A DNA stretch of 64,000 nt from Phaeobacter sp. CECT 5382 (GCF_001457775.1 NZ_CYSG01000006.1:62001-126000); one strand, 5' to 3'. Shown: positions 1 to 8,021, numbered from the stretch's first letter. Notes: a model not told the origin generated them from the sequence alone. Made by a program: numbers and translations.

Positions 1-1
1 G

Positions 2-751
2 GGTTGGTTTCAGTCGGAACATGGCGCAGAACTTGTCACCAGCCGCACCGCCTGGCTCTTTGCCCGCATGCTGACGCTGGATGTGCAGGACAACTGGCCG
101 GAAGAGACACTGGCCTATTACCGCTCTGCCGGGATGGCCGCTGATATCTATGAAAAGCGCGTGGCTGATCGCCCGTTCAATTTTGCCGATACGGTCTATC
201 CGATGCCGCTGGGATTCACCCGTGTGCAACAGGGCGATACCTTCCGTATGGGCGGGCGTGACTGGGATGTGCATATGGGCAATGGTCATGCGCCGGAACA
301 CGCCACCTTTTGGAGCCGCGATGACAATCTGGTGATCACCGGCGACCAGATCCTGGCCTCTATCAGCCCCAATATCGGGGTCTACGCGACCGAACCGATG
401 GCGGATCCGCTGGGCGAATGGCTGGAGGCCTGCGAACGGCTGGCGCCCTTGGCGCGCCCGGAACACCTTGCTTTGGGGGGACATAAACTGCCGTTCACCC
501 GCCTTCCGCTGCGCATGCGGCAGCTGATCGACAACCATCACGGCGCATTGGACCGTCTGATGAATCATCTGGACGCGCCCCGTACAGCTGCGGATTGTTT
601 TGCGCCGCTGTTCAAGCGTAAGATTGGCGAAGGGGAATATGGGCTTGCACTGGTCGAGGCGGTGGCCCATGTCAATCATCTGTACCACACAGACCGCGTC
701 AGCCGCGTTAGGCGCGACGACGGGGCTTGGCTGTACCAACGCAAAGACTAG
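2..751 (+). CDS. MBL-fold metallo-hydrolase (5' end outside window)
   Basis: The frame is open from base 2, so the start and the N-terminal HxHxDH metal motif lie upstream of the window. The visible part holds later metallo-beta-lactamase-fold landmarks: GHAPEH (third metal-binding site region), ITGDQIL with the bridging Asp, and a C-terminal GGH. These resemble glyoxalase II-like hydrolases, which are dinuclear zinc enzymes acting on thioesters or similar substrates in the cytoplasm. The substrate cannot be read from the sequence. The C-terminal extension rich in His/Leu is typical of Rhodobacteraceae members annotated only as MBL-fold hydrolases. The next gene follows after 35 bp and may be co-transcribed. 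Confidence 0.85.
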   Translation, partial: GWFQSEHGAELVTSRTAWLFARMLTLDVQDNWPEETLAYYRSAGMAADIYEKRVADRPFNFADTVYPMPLGFTRVQQGDTFRMGGRDWDVHMGNGHAPEHATFWSRDDNLVITGDQILASISPNIGVYATEPMADPLGEWLEACERLAPLARPEHLALGGHKLPFTRLPLRMRQLIDNHHGALDRLMNHLDAPRTAADCFAPLFKRKIGEGEYGLALVEAVAHVNHLYHTDRVSRVRRDDGAWLYQRKD

Positions 752-786
752 GCACCGGGGGCACGCCTCCGGCAAGGGGAGTGCCC

Positions 787-1263
787 ATGGACAACAAGAT
801 TTCAACCAGCGCTGAGGCGATCGAGGCGGCAATTCTGCCCCGCGTCCATGAGGTGCATTCCGACCCTGAGGCCGGTGCGGGCCTGACTGAGGTTCCGAAA
901 AAGCTGCAGCAGTCCGACGAGGCCAAAAGCGAGGCGCGCTGGGCCTATGAGCGGCTGATCCTCTATATCCAGAATTTTGAAAAGCAACTGGACGCAGAAC
1001 ATGAAGTCGCCATGGGCTTTGTTGGTGGCGACGCCGGGGTTCTCCGGATTGAGGGTATGGGCTATTTTGACCCGGACATCGTGACCTTTTATGGCACCGA
1101 AGGTTCTGGTGCAAAGACACAGCTGGTGCAGCATGTCAGCCAGATGAACGTGATGCTGCGTGCTCTGCCCAAGGGCAAACCAGAAGCGCCTGCCAATCGC
1201 ATCGGTTTTCGTCTGGCCAGTGACCTGACGGGTGAGACCGAAGAAACTCCGGCTCAGGACTAA
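787..1263 (+). CDS. Conserved hypothetical protein
   Basis: A 158-residue soluble protein with no signal peptide or membrane segment. I chose the ATG at 787 because an AGGGGAG-type ribosome-binding site sits a few bases upstream; the longer reading frame from 727 overlaps the preceding gene. The middle (residues about 45-115) is well ordered, with RWAYERLILYIQNFEKQLD and later FDPDIVTFYG, and looks like a compact alpha/beta domain. It resembles a small DUF family common in Rhodobacteraceae (possibly DUF6173), but I cannot confirm the family. The stop codon region lies inside a 17-bp direct duplication (1249-1282). Confidence 0.75.
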   Translation: MDNKISTSAEAIEAAILPRVHEVHSDPEAGAGLTEVPKKLQQSDEAKSEARWAYERLILYIQNFEKQLDAEHEVAMGFVGGDAGVLRIEGMGYFDPDIVTFYGTEGSGAKTQLVQHVSQMNVMLRALPKGKPEAPANRIGFRLASDLTGETEETPAQD

Positions 1264-2053
1264 GACCGGCTCAGGACTAAGTCTGGGGCCAGACTGGCAC
1301 CTGCCAAGTGACAAGAGGCGAGATTTGCCAGACCCAGTGCTTTCAGACCCAGTGCTTTCAGATTCTGTGCTTCCAGACCCTGTTTTGCCAAACCTTGCCG
1401 AGACACCGCGCACCGCCTTTCGGACCCGAAACCGGATCCGGGGGCGGTGTTTGTCTTTTTGGGTTCTGTCTGGCGTCGCCTTGCAGCTGGTGTTGCTGCC
1501 TGAAAACCTGTCGGCGCAGCACTCAGAGGCAATCCCAGAAGCACCGGCGACATCGATGATGGACCGGTTCGAACTGGATCAGTGGGGCCGGTTCTGGGAG
1601 CTGATGGCACATGAACGCTTGCTGGCTGTGATCGCAGCACCCAAGAACACGCTGTCCCCCTTCACCTCGGATGGCTGCAGCGGCGGATTTTCCTCTAGCT
1701 GGGAACAGATCGCGGGTTATTGGCCGGGCTTTGCCGACCGCTATCAACAAGAGCCGCCGTTTGAGAGCTGCTGCATCACCCATGACCGGGCCTACCATGA
1801 TACCACCGGCGCCGCAGATGCAGCCTACAGCTACGGCGCGCGGCTGCGGGCTGACCGGGAGCTGCGCCACTGCGTCTGGCAGACGGCACAGGACCAGCGC
1901 GCCGAATTGGCCAGGCTTTACAGTGTCTCGGAGGAGGTGCTGGAGTTGGGCTTTGGCCAGCTTGGCTGGGCGATGTTTTACGCGGTGCGATTCGGCGGCC
2001 AACCCTGTTCTGGCCTGTCCTGGCGCTGGGGATATGGCTATCCGGACTGCTGA
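1232..2053 (+). CDS. Phospholipase A2-like secreted protein (start uncertain)
   Basis: The C-terminal half carries the hallmark of the phospholipase A2 fold: a DGCSGG segment and then CCITHD (C180, C181, H184, D185 counted from 1232), the Cys-Cys-x-x-His-Asp active-site helix. Prokaryotic PLA2 enzymes hydrolyse the sn-2 acyl ester of phospholipids, normally outside the cytoplasm. A hydrophobic stretch ending LSAQ (about residues 74-96) looks like a signal peptide. The given start is the GTG opening the maximal frame; no ATG exists before the signal peptide. Better-placed alternatives are TTG codons at 1385 or 1451, the latter after a GGGGGCGG stretch, in which case the pentapeptide repeat is untranslated. 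Calcium-loop residues are not obvious, so catalysis is inferred. Confidence 0.6.
   Translation: MRPKKLRLRTKTGSGLSLGPDWHLPSDKRRDLPDPVLSDPVLSDSVLPDPVLPNLAETPRTAFRTRNRIRGRCLSFWVLSGVALQLVLLPENLSAQHSEAIPEAPATSMMDRFELDQWGRFWELMAHERLLAVIAAPKNTLSPFTSDGCSGGFSSSWEQIAGYWPGFADRYQQEPPFESCCITHDRAYHDTTGAADAAYSYGARLRADRELRHCVWQTAQDQRAELARLYSVSEEVLELGFGQLGWAMFYAVRFGGQPCSGLSWRWGYGYPDC
1249..1282. repeat. 17-bp tandem duplication spanning a stop codon
   Basis: The unit CCGGCTCAGGACTAAG plus one base occurs at 1249-1265 and again at 1266-1282. The first copy contains the stop codon of the preceding gene; the second is downstream. Seen directly. It looks like a replication-slippage duplication. Confidence 0.9.
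1329..1388. repeat. 15-bp tandem repeat, about four decaying copies
   Basis: Units of CAGACCCAGTGCTTT begin at 1329, 1344, 1359 and 1374. The first two are identical; the third and fourth carry several changes. In the overlapping phospholipase-like frame they encode a pentapeptide series (S/P)DPVL. Whether this part is translated depends on the uncertain start of that gene. Confidence 0.85.
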
Positions 2054-2195
2054 AACGGCTCAAACGCGCAGCAAAGATGTGGCCATATGTAGTCGGCTCA
2101 GGATTTTGCTGCCCCTGTGCGGCAATGACGTGGTGACAGCTAATTTGAAATCCAGTATCCATCTTAGAAATCTACGCGAATAGGACGACCTAATT

Positions 2196-2330
2196 ATGGC
2201 TGATCACAAACACGGCACCATGGATATCACTGTTCAGGAAGACACCTACGAAGGTTTCATCCGCTTCACCACGCGCTTTACCATCTTCCTGATCGTTCTC
2301 GCGCTGTTCCTTGCTATTTTCGCAACCTGA
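2196..2330 (+). CDS. aa3-type cytochrome c oxidase subunit IV
   Basis: A 44-residue protein with a short charged N-terminus (MADHKHGTMD), the segment YEGFIRFTTR and one C-terminal membrane helix (about residues 27-44). This matches the small bacterial aa3 oxidase subunit IV family, a single-helix subunit of the terminal oxidase in the cytoplasmic membrane of alphaproteobacteria; it is not essential for catalysis in studied species. The catalytic subunits are not in this window, and in this family the gene is often away from ctaCDE. It starts at ATG 2196 and ends nine bases before the following lipoprotein frame. Confidence 0.9.
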   Translation: MADHKHGTMDITVQEDTYEGFIRFTTRFTIFLIVLALFLAIFAT

Positions 2331-2387
2331 TAGCTGCAAATGAAACTGGGAAGTGTGCTGCGGTGCCAGACACCGGATCGTGTTTCT

Positions 2388-2996
2388 ATGCGTGTTGCCC
2401 TGCTGGCGAGCTGTATTGCGCTGGTGGGTTGTGCTGAGCAAAAGAAACCCAATGCGGATGCTGCAACGCTCGCCTCGGCCAGCTATAGCCATAATGGCCC
2501 GCCTGCGCTGACGCTTTTTACCATGGTCAACAACCGCACCGGCAGCGGGGGGCATACCTCGCTGATGGTCAATGCCTCCGAGCGGGTGATCTTTGACCCG
2601 GCCGGCTCTTTCTACGCCGATGTGGTGCCAGAGCGCGACGATGTGCTTTTTGGCATCACCCCCGGTGTGGTGCTGGCCTATCGCGGTGCTCATGCCCGCA
2701 GCACCCATCATGTGGTGATGCAGCGTGTCGAGGTGACGCCAGAGCAGGCACAGCATGCCTATAAGCTGGCGGTTTCAAATGGCCGTGTGCCCGGTGCTTA
2801 TTGCGCCAATTCGACCTCTTCGATCCTGAGCCAGATCCCGGGGTTCGAGGGGCTGAAGACGACCTTCTATCCGGTCAAGCTGTCTGATCAGTTCGAGACT
2901 CTTCCAGGTGTTGTCACAACGAAATACTACGAAGATGACGACGAAGATCTGCAAAAGGCGCTGGCTGAAGGCAATGTCGTTTTGAACAACAGCTGA
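2388..2996 (+). CDS. Predicted lipoprotein, possible permuted NlpC/P60-like fold
   Basis: Starting at ATG 2388 gives an ideal lipoprotein signal, MRVALLASCIALVGC, with the lipidated Cys at residue 15; a longer frame opens at 2340. The mature part contains GGHTSLMV (H56), FDPAGSF, and later AYCANSTSSIL (C139). A His before a Cys in this order, with the flanking pattern, resembles circularly permuted NlpC/P60 or papain-like (DUF4105/LRAT-type) folds. That assignment is inference; no family was recognised with certainty. The C-terminus is acidic (EDDDED). Probably anchored to a membrane facing the periplasm. Confidence 0.7.
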   Translation: MRVALLASCIALVGCAEQKKPNADAATLASASYSHNGPPALTLFTMVNNRTGSGGHTSLMVNASERVIFDPAGSFYADVVPERDDVLFGITPGVVLAYRGAHARSTHHVVMQRVEVTPEQAQHAYKLAVSNGRVPGAYCANSTSSILSQIPGFEGLKTTFYPVKLSDQFETLPGVVTTKYYEDDDEDLQKALAEGNVVLNNS

Positions 2997-3124
2997 GGCT
3001 TTTGCCGTAGCTGATGGTTTCACGCCCGAACCGGGAGATCGGTTTGGGCGTTTCCATTTGGAGTCGCAAAAAGACCCGCTGCGAGCCCTCTTTGCTTGGC
3101 TTGCGTCTGATCAGACGCACAGGT

Positions 3125-3457
3125 TCAGCTCAGCAGATAGAACAGCAGCAAAAAGCCACTGACTCCGCTCAGGAGCGCCCAGAGCACATTGCGGGTGAGA
3201 TAACCCACCGCAAAGGTCAGCGCCGCCACAGCCAGATGCGGCAGGCTGGGCTCACCTCCCGTGGTCGAGGGCCAGACCACCAGCGGGGCCACCAGCGCCG
3301 GAATGATCGCCACTGCCGTATAGCGCAGATGCCGCATCAGCCAGGCAGGCATGGGCCGCCCGCCCATAAAGCCGATAAAGGCAAAGCGCAGGCCGAAACT
3401 GCCCAGGGCAAGCCCGATGATAACAACCCAAAGCTCAAACTGACCAAAACCGTTCAT
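3125..3457 (-). CDS. azlD: AzlD family transporter subunit
   Basis: A 110-residue hydrophobic protein with about four membrane helices, matching the small AzlD partner of branched-chain amino acid exporters. AzlCD pairs form a two-component efflux system in the cytoplasmic membrane; the AzlCD family exports branched-chain amino acids in Bacillus and Corynebacterium (BrnFE). Features include GLRFAFIGFMGGRP near the N-terminus and NVLWALLSGVSGFLLLF at the end. Its start overlaps the azlC stop by four bases (ATGA), implying translational coupling. The actual substrate here is not visible in sequence. Confidence 0.9.
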   Translation of the reverse strand: MNGFGQFELWVVIIGLALGSFGLRFAFIGFMGGRPMPAWLMRHLRYTAVAIIPALVAPLVVWPSTTGGEPSLPHLAVAALTFAVGYLTRNVLWALLSGVSGFLLLFYLLS

Positions 3458-4194
3458 GACTGGCGCTCCCGTTTAGCGGTCTGCCGGGCGGCGGCGCGTT
3501 CAAGCCATAGTTCAGCCTGTGCCCCCGCCATCATGCCAGCCAGACCGGCGACAATCAGCCCCAGATTATAGGGCAGCAGGGTAGCGGGCAGAGATACGGC
3601 AATGGCGACAAAACAGGCCACCAGATGCGCAGGGGTGCGCAGCATTGGCCCGATCATTGCCAAAAAGGCCAGCGGCAGTACAAAATCCAAGCCCCAGCTC
3701 TCGGGGATTTGCGCACCCACCAGTGCACCAGTGATGGTGGCAATCATCCAGCCCGGCGCCACCAGGCCGTTGGTGCCAAAGAAATAGGCCATGCGCTGTG
3801 GCACGGTCATGTCGGGCTCTGTCTCGAATTTCACCACCGACAGCGCATAGGACTGATCCACCACCAGATAGGCGGCGCAGGCGCGCTGCCACAGCGGCGC
3901 ATCCCCCAGATAGGGCGTCAGCGAAGCGGAATACATCGCCACTCGCAGGTTCACCGCCAGCGCCGAGACCAGCACGATCATCAGCGGCGTGTTCTCCTGC
4001 AGCAGTTGCAGCGCGGTGAACTGGGCAGACCCGGCAAAGACCGCCAGCGAAAAGGTGAAAGCCTCGGGGACATTTAGTCCGGCCTCCGCCGCCAGCACGC
4101 CAAACAATAGCCCAAAAGGTCCAGAGACCAGAAGAAAGGGCGCGCTGTCGCGAACCCCTCGCCAAAAGGCTGATTTCGTGGTGGTGAAAGCCAT
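3454..4194 (-). CDS. azlC: AzlC family branched-chain amino acid permease
   Basis: A 246-residue polytopic membrane protein. It begins FWRGVRDSAPFLLVSGPFGLLFGVLAAEAG and contains FAGSAQFTALQLL, ALAVNLRVAMYSASLTPYL and a DQSYALSV segment, all characteristic of AzlC/YgaZ/BrnF. With AzlD it would export branched-chain or related amino acids. The C-terminal tail after the last helix is charged. Divergent from fdhD, with 55 bp between the two starts. High confidence in family, low in substrate. Confidence 0.92.
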   Translation of the reverse strand: MAFTTTKSAFWRGVRDSAPFLLVSGPFGLLFGVLAAEAGLNVPEAFTFSLAVFAGSAQFTALQLLQENTPLMIVLVSALAVNLRVAMYSASLTPYLGDAPLWQRACAAYLVVDQSYALSVVKFETEPDMTVPQRMAYFFGTNGLVAPGWMIATITGALVGAQIPESWGLDFVLPLAFLAMIGPMLRTPAHLVACFVAIAVSLPATLLPYNLGLIVAGLAGMMAGAQAELWLERAAARQTAKRERQS

Positions 4195-4249
4195 GCGCGC
4201 GTCCTAAGTTCAATGCCAACTTGGTAGGCAGCTTCAAAGGGTTCTGCAA

Positions 4250-5152
4250 TTGGTAAAAACACCTGACCTTCCTGAGATCCTGTCAGAGTATCTGATCGCG
4301 CCGGCCCCGCCCCGCGCGGGCCTCCCCCGCGCCGTTGAGGGGCGCGATGAACAGGGCAACCCGGTGGCGCTGTCGGTGGTCGAAGAACGGCCATTGACCA
4401 TCTATCTGAACCGGCAGGAAATTGTCACCGCCATGACCATTGGCGACTACCCGGAATATCTGGCGCTGGGGTTTTTGCGCAATCAGGGCATGCTCTCGCC
4501 GGACGAAGAAATCCTGCGCGTCGATTATGACGATGAACTCGAAACCGTGGTGGTGCGCACCGCGATTGAGACGTCCTATGAGGAAAAGCTGCAGAAAAAG
4601 ACCCGCACCTCTGGCTGCGCCGTGGGCACCGTGTTTGGCGATATGATGGAGGGGCTGGAGGGCGTGCAGCTGCCTGCGACCCCGGTGAAAACCTCCTGGC
4701 TCTATGCGCTGGCGCATAAGATCAACCGCACGCCGTCCTTGTACCTAGAGGCCGGTGCCATCCATGGCACGGTGCTGTGCCACCAAGACCGCCCGCTGGT
4801 CTATATGGAGGACGTGGGACGTCATAATGCGGTGGACAAAATCGCCGGCTGGATGCTGTCAGAGCGCATCAAAGCGGCGGATAAGATCATGTATACCACC
4901 GGGCGCATGACCTCTGAGATGGTGATCAAGACCGCGATGATGGGTATCCCGGTGCTTGCGTCGCGCTCGGGCTTTACCGCTTGGGGTGTCGAGATCGCGC
5001 AGCAGGTGGGCCTGACGCTGATAGGCCGGATGAAAGGGCAAAGGTTTGTCTGTCTTGCTGGGGATGAGAGGTTAGAGCGCGACATGGACCCGAAGGATGC
5101 ACCGGTTGAGGCAAAGAAGCATCGCAGGAAAAGTGCCGAGGCCCATGATTGA
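4250..5152 (+). CDS. fdhD: Formate dehydrogenase accessory sulfurtransferase FdhD
   Basis: FdhD transfers sulfur from a cysteine desulfurase to the molybdenum cofactor (bis-MGD) before its insertion into formate dehydrogenase. This 300-residue protein shows ALGFLRNQG, the sulfur-relay loop TSGCAVGT (C123), EDVGRHNAVDKIAG, TTGRMTSEMV and SRSGFTAWGVEIA. Only one Cys is present in the loop, where E. coli FdhD has two (CxxC). The only sensible start is TTG at 4250, with AAAGGG upstream. It heads a molybdenum-cofactor operon (mobA, mobB, moeA) and overlaps the next gene by 8 bp. Confidence 0.92.
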   Translation: MVKTPDLPEILSEYLIAPAPPRAGLPRAVEGRDEQGNPVALSVVEERPLTIYLNRQEIVTAMTIGDYPEYLALGFLRNQGMLSPDEEILRVDYDDELETVVVRTAIETSYEEKLQKKTRTSGCAVGTVFGDMMEGLEGVQLPATPVKTSWLYALAHKINRTPSLYLEAGAIHGTVLCHQDRPLVYMEDVGRHNAVDKIAGWMLSERIKAADKIMYTTGRMTSEMVIKTAMMGIPVLASRSGFTAWGVEIAQQVGLTLIGRMKGQRFVCLAGDERLERDMDPKDAPVEAKKHRRKSAEAHD

Positions 5153-5597
5153 TCCATGGTGGATAGTACTTTTTGTTTGCGGCTGGGTCGGGCTGGGGGC
5201 CTTTGGTCTGATCGTGTTTTGGAAGACGCGATCAGGTCTTAGTGGCTACTTAGAAAGCATGCGGTCCGTTCCCGCAACTGAGAGAGTAAGATTTGGGCTT
5301 CCAGAGGACAATCCTTTACTGCCTAAAATGGGTATGGTTGCACAAATAAAACAAAGACGAGTGCTGAATAGACTTATGATATGGGGTGCTCCCCCTATCC
5401 AGGGCACGCCGGATGACGCGCTTGCCGCATTGAAATCGGCCCGTGTGTGGGGCTGTGCCGGGCTACTGCCCGTGCTCTGTTTTCTGGCGTTTTTTGCAAT
5501 ATTGAGTTTGAAAGCATTTCTGTTCTTGGGCGGGATTTGGGCGTTTTGCCTTTTTTGTACCCTGCCTCACAATTGGAGGCGGCATGACCCTGAATAA
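5145..5597 (+). CDS. Hypothetical membrane protein in the molybdenum-cofactor operon
   Basis: A 150-residue protein beginning MIDPWWIVLFVCGWVGLGAFGLIVFW (first helix), with a soluble central part and one or two further hydrophobic segments near residues 106-140. The ATG at 5145 overlaps the end of fdhD, and its own end overlaps mobA by 14 bp, so it is probably translated with the operon. The stretch about 5220-5390 is visibly less GC-rich than its neighbours, with AGA and TTA codons, suggesting a recently acquired or fast-evolving gene. I recognise no family. Confidence 0.7.
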   Translation: MIDPWWIVLFVCGWVGLGAFGLIVFWKTRSGLSGYLESMRSVPATERVRFGLPEDNPLLPKMGMVAQIKQRRVLNRLMIWGAPPIQGTPDDALAALKSARVWGCAGLLPVLCFLAFFAILSLKAFLFLGGIWAFCLFCTLPHNWRRHDPE

Positions 5598-6225
5598 ACC
5601 CTTTGGAGTGATTCTCGCAGGCGGTCTCGCCACCCGGATGGGCGGCGGTGACAAGGGCCTGTTGCAGATCGGTGGCCAAAGCCTGTTGACCCGCGTACGC
5701 GATCGGCTTGACCCGCAGGTTGCGGGGCTGGCGCTCAACGCGAATGGTGATGCGGCGCGGTTTGACGATCTGGGCTTGCCTGTGGTTGCCGACAGCATCG
5801 AAGGCTTTGCCGGCCCCCTTGCGGGGGTGTTGGCTGGGCTCGATTGGGCTGCCGAACAGGGCGCAGACAGCATTGTCACCGCCGCTGCGGATACGCCCTT
5901 TTTCCCGACCGATCTGGTGGCGCGACTGCTGGCGGCCTCGGAAGGGCAGGCGCAGCCCTTGGTGCTGGCGACCACGCCGCGCACCGGGGAGGAGCTGAAA
6001 TCGGGGGGACGCAGCAAGGTAAACCGGCATCCGACCTTTGGCCTTTGGCCGGTGGCGCTGCGCGATGATCTGCGCGCGGCGCTGAATGATGGGCTGCGCA
6101 AGGTGGTGATCTGGACCGATCAGCACCAGGGGCGCGAAGCGCTGTTTGACGCGACCCCCTTTGACCCCTTTTTCAACGTCAACACGCCCGAGGATCTTGC
6201 GCGGGCCGAGGAGTTGCTGAAATGA
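5584..6225 (+). CDS. mobA: Molybdenum cofactor guanylyltransferase MobA
   Basis: MobA joins GMP from GTP to molybdopterin, giving the MGD form of the cofactor. The 213-residue protein has the nucleotidyltransferase signature LAGGLATRMGGGDKGLL (residues 11-27), the AAADTPFFP metal site, and the C-terminal FNVNTPEDLARAE. Cytoplasmic. It overlaps the upstream membrane protein by 14 bp and mobB by 4 bp, so the set is tightly coupled. Size and motifs are normal for alphaproteobacterial MobA. Confidence 0.93.
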   Translation: MTLNKPFGVILAGGLATRMGGGDKGLLQIGGQSLLTRVRDRLDPQVAGLALNANGDAARFDDLGLPVVADSIEGFAGPLAGVLAGLDWAAEQGADSIVTAAADTPFFPTDLVARLLAASEGQAQPLVLATTPRTGEELKSGGRSKVNRHPTFGLWPVALRDDLRAALNDGLRKVVIWTDQHQGREALFDATPFDPFFNVNTPEDLARAEELLK

Positions 6226-6713
6226 AAATATTCGGAATTACCGGCTGGAAGAACTGCGGCAAGACCGGGCTGATGGAGCGGCTGGTGACAGAGTTCACCG
6301 AGCGCGGCCTGACGGTCTCGACCATCAAACACGCCCATCACAGCACCGATGTGGATCAGGCGGGGACCGACAGCCATCGTCATCGTATGGCGGGGGCCTC
6401 TGAGGTGATCCTGGCCTCGACCCATCGCATCGCAATCATGCAAGAGCTGCGCGGCGCCGAAGAGCCGCCGTTGGCCGACCTGTTGGCGCGGCTCACGCCA
6501 GTGGATCTGGTGCTGGTGGAGGGGTACAAGCGTGAGCCTCACCCCAAGATCGAAGCGCATCGCAAGGCGGCCGAACAACCTTTGATCGCCCCCCATGATG
6601 CCAGTATCCGTGCACTTGCCAGTGATGTGAGGCTCGAGGTTGACCGACCCGTCTTTGATCTGGACGACACAGGAACGATTGCGGATTTCATTGCCGCAGA
6701 TCTGAATCTCTGA
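6222..6713 (+). CDS. mobB: Molybdopterin-guanine dinucleotide adaptor MobB
   Basis: A 163-residue GTP-binding P-loop protein that assists MobA. The Walker A is GWKNCGKTGL (residues 8-17), followed by STIKHAHHS and the DVDQAGTDSHRHRMAGA segment typical of MobB. LVLVEGYKREPHPKIE marks the Walker B region. Translation starts within the mobA stop (ATGA). MobB is not strictly essential in studied bacteria but raises MGD synthesis. Confidence 0.92.
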   Translation: MKIFGITGWKNCGKTGLMERLVTEFTERGLTVSTIKHAHHSTDVDQAGTDSHRHRMAGASEVILASTHRIAIMQELRGAEEPPLADLLARLTPVDLVLVEGYKREPHPKIEAHRKAAEQPLIAPHDASIRALASDVRLEVDRPVFDLDDTGTIADFIAADLNL

Positions 6714-6746
6714 TCCTGCCGGGATATTTGTGAAAGTGAGACCTGG

Positions 6747-8003
6747 ATGACCCTGAAGCCGCCGCCTCTGCGAAATGACTGTTTTGCCCTGCCCGCCGGT
6801 GTCGACTGGACCCCGGTGGACGAGGCTCTGGCGCTGTTGCGGGATCGGCTGGATGTGGTGACAGGCCGCGAGATCCTGCCACTGGGGCAGGCCCTCGGGC
6901 GGGTGTTGGCCTGCGATGTTCTGGCGCGACGCTCAAACCCACCACAGCCCAATACGGCAGTGGATGGCTATGGATTTGCCGGTGCTGTGCCCGAGGGCGC
7001 ACATGTTTTGCCACTGGTGCAGGGGCGCGCCGCAGCCGGGCTGGCCTATGAGGGCGAGGTGCCCGCAGGCCGGGCAATCCGTATCCTGACCGGGGCCGCA
7101 CTGCCCGCAGGGGTCGACACGGTGATCCTGGAAGAGGATGTCACCCTTGGGGCGGAGGAAATCGCCTTTCACGGGCCGTTGAAGCAGGGCGCCAATACCC
7201 GCAAGGCTGGCGAGGATGTGGCAGCTGGGGATGTTATCCTGAGCGCAGGCCGGGTGGTGACCCCGGCGGACCTGGCGCTGGCGACCGCCACAGGTCTTGC
7301 AGAATTTGAGGTCTATCAGCCCCTGCGCGTCGGGGTGCTGTCTACGGGCGATGAGCTGCGCGACGTGGGCCAGACGGCTGCACCGGGGCAGATATATGAC
7401 GCCAACCGGCCGATGCTTTTGGCGCTGCTCGGGCAGATGGGTTTCACCCCGGTGGATCTGGGGCGGGTGCGTGATGACCGCGCTGCCCTGCGTGCGCGGC
7501 TGAACAGTGCGGCCTCTGAGGTTGACGTGATTCTGACCAGTGGTGGCGCTTCGGCAGGGGATGAGGATCATGTCTCGGCTCTGCTGCGCGAAGCGGGCGC
7601 GATGCAGGAATGGCGCATCGCGCTGAAACCGGGACGCCCCTTGGCTTTGGCGATGTGGGACGGCGTGCCAATCTTTGGCCTGCCGGGCAATCCGGTTGCG
7701 GCCCTGGTCTGCACCCTGATCTTTGCCCGCCCGGCCATGGGGTTGATGGCGGGCGCCAGTTGGCAGTCGCCACAGGGATTTGAGGTGCCCGCAGGGTTTG
7801 AAAAGCGCAAAAAACCCGGTCGACGTGAATATCTGCGCGCGCGCATGCGGGACGGACGGGTGGAGGTGTTCAAATCCGAAGGCTCGGGGCGGATATCTGG
7901 CCTGAGCTGGGCCGAAGGGCTGGTGGAGCTGAGGGATAGCGCGGCCGACATCTCAAGCGGAGACCCGGTGCGCTTTATCCCCTATGATAGCTTCCGGCTC
8001 TAG
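6747..8003 (+). CDS. moeA: Molybdopterin molybdenumtransferase MoeA
   Basis: MoeA inserts molybdate into adenylated molybdopterin. The 418-residue protein shows NTAVDGYGF (69-77, in place of the more usual SAMDGYA), the MPT-binding core GVLSTGDEL, TSGGASAGDEDHV and LPGNPVAALVC, and a short C-terminal beta domain (KKPGRREYLRAR). It follows mobB by 33 bp in the same direction. The spacer contains CCGGGATATTTGTGAAAGTGAG, part of a short element that also appears near 39.8 kb. The downstream spacer holds several hairpins that may end the operon. Confidence 0.93.
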   Translation: MTLKPPPLRNDCFALPAGVDWTPVDEALALLRDRLDVVTGREILPLGQALGRVLACDVLARRSNPPQPNTAVDGYGFAGAVPEGAHVLPLVQGRAAAGLAYEGEVPAGRAIRILTGAALPAGVDTVILEEDVTLGAEEIAFHGPLKQGANTRKAGEDVAAGDVILSAGRVVTPADLALATATGLAEFEVYQPLRVGVLSTGDELRDVGQTAAPGQIYDANRPMLLALLGQMGFTPVDLGRVRDDRAALRARLNSAASEVDVILTSGGASAGDEDHVSALLREAGAMQEWRIALKPGRPLALAMWDGVPIFGLPGNPVAALVCTLIFARPAMGLMAGASWQSPQGFEVPAGFEKRKKPGRREYLRARMRDGRVEVFKSEGSGRISGLSWAEGLVELRDSAADISSGDPVRFIPYDSFRL

Positions 8004-8021
8004 CTCAGGCTTTGGCAAAGG

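Noticed and set aside
332-339. A GTGATCAC octamer inside the MBL-fold gene, and another at 54047-54054 inside mch
   Set aside because: Single copies inside coding sequence with no 21-bp partner, so not counted as operators.
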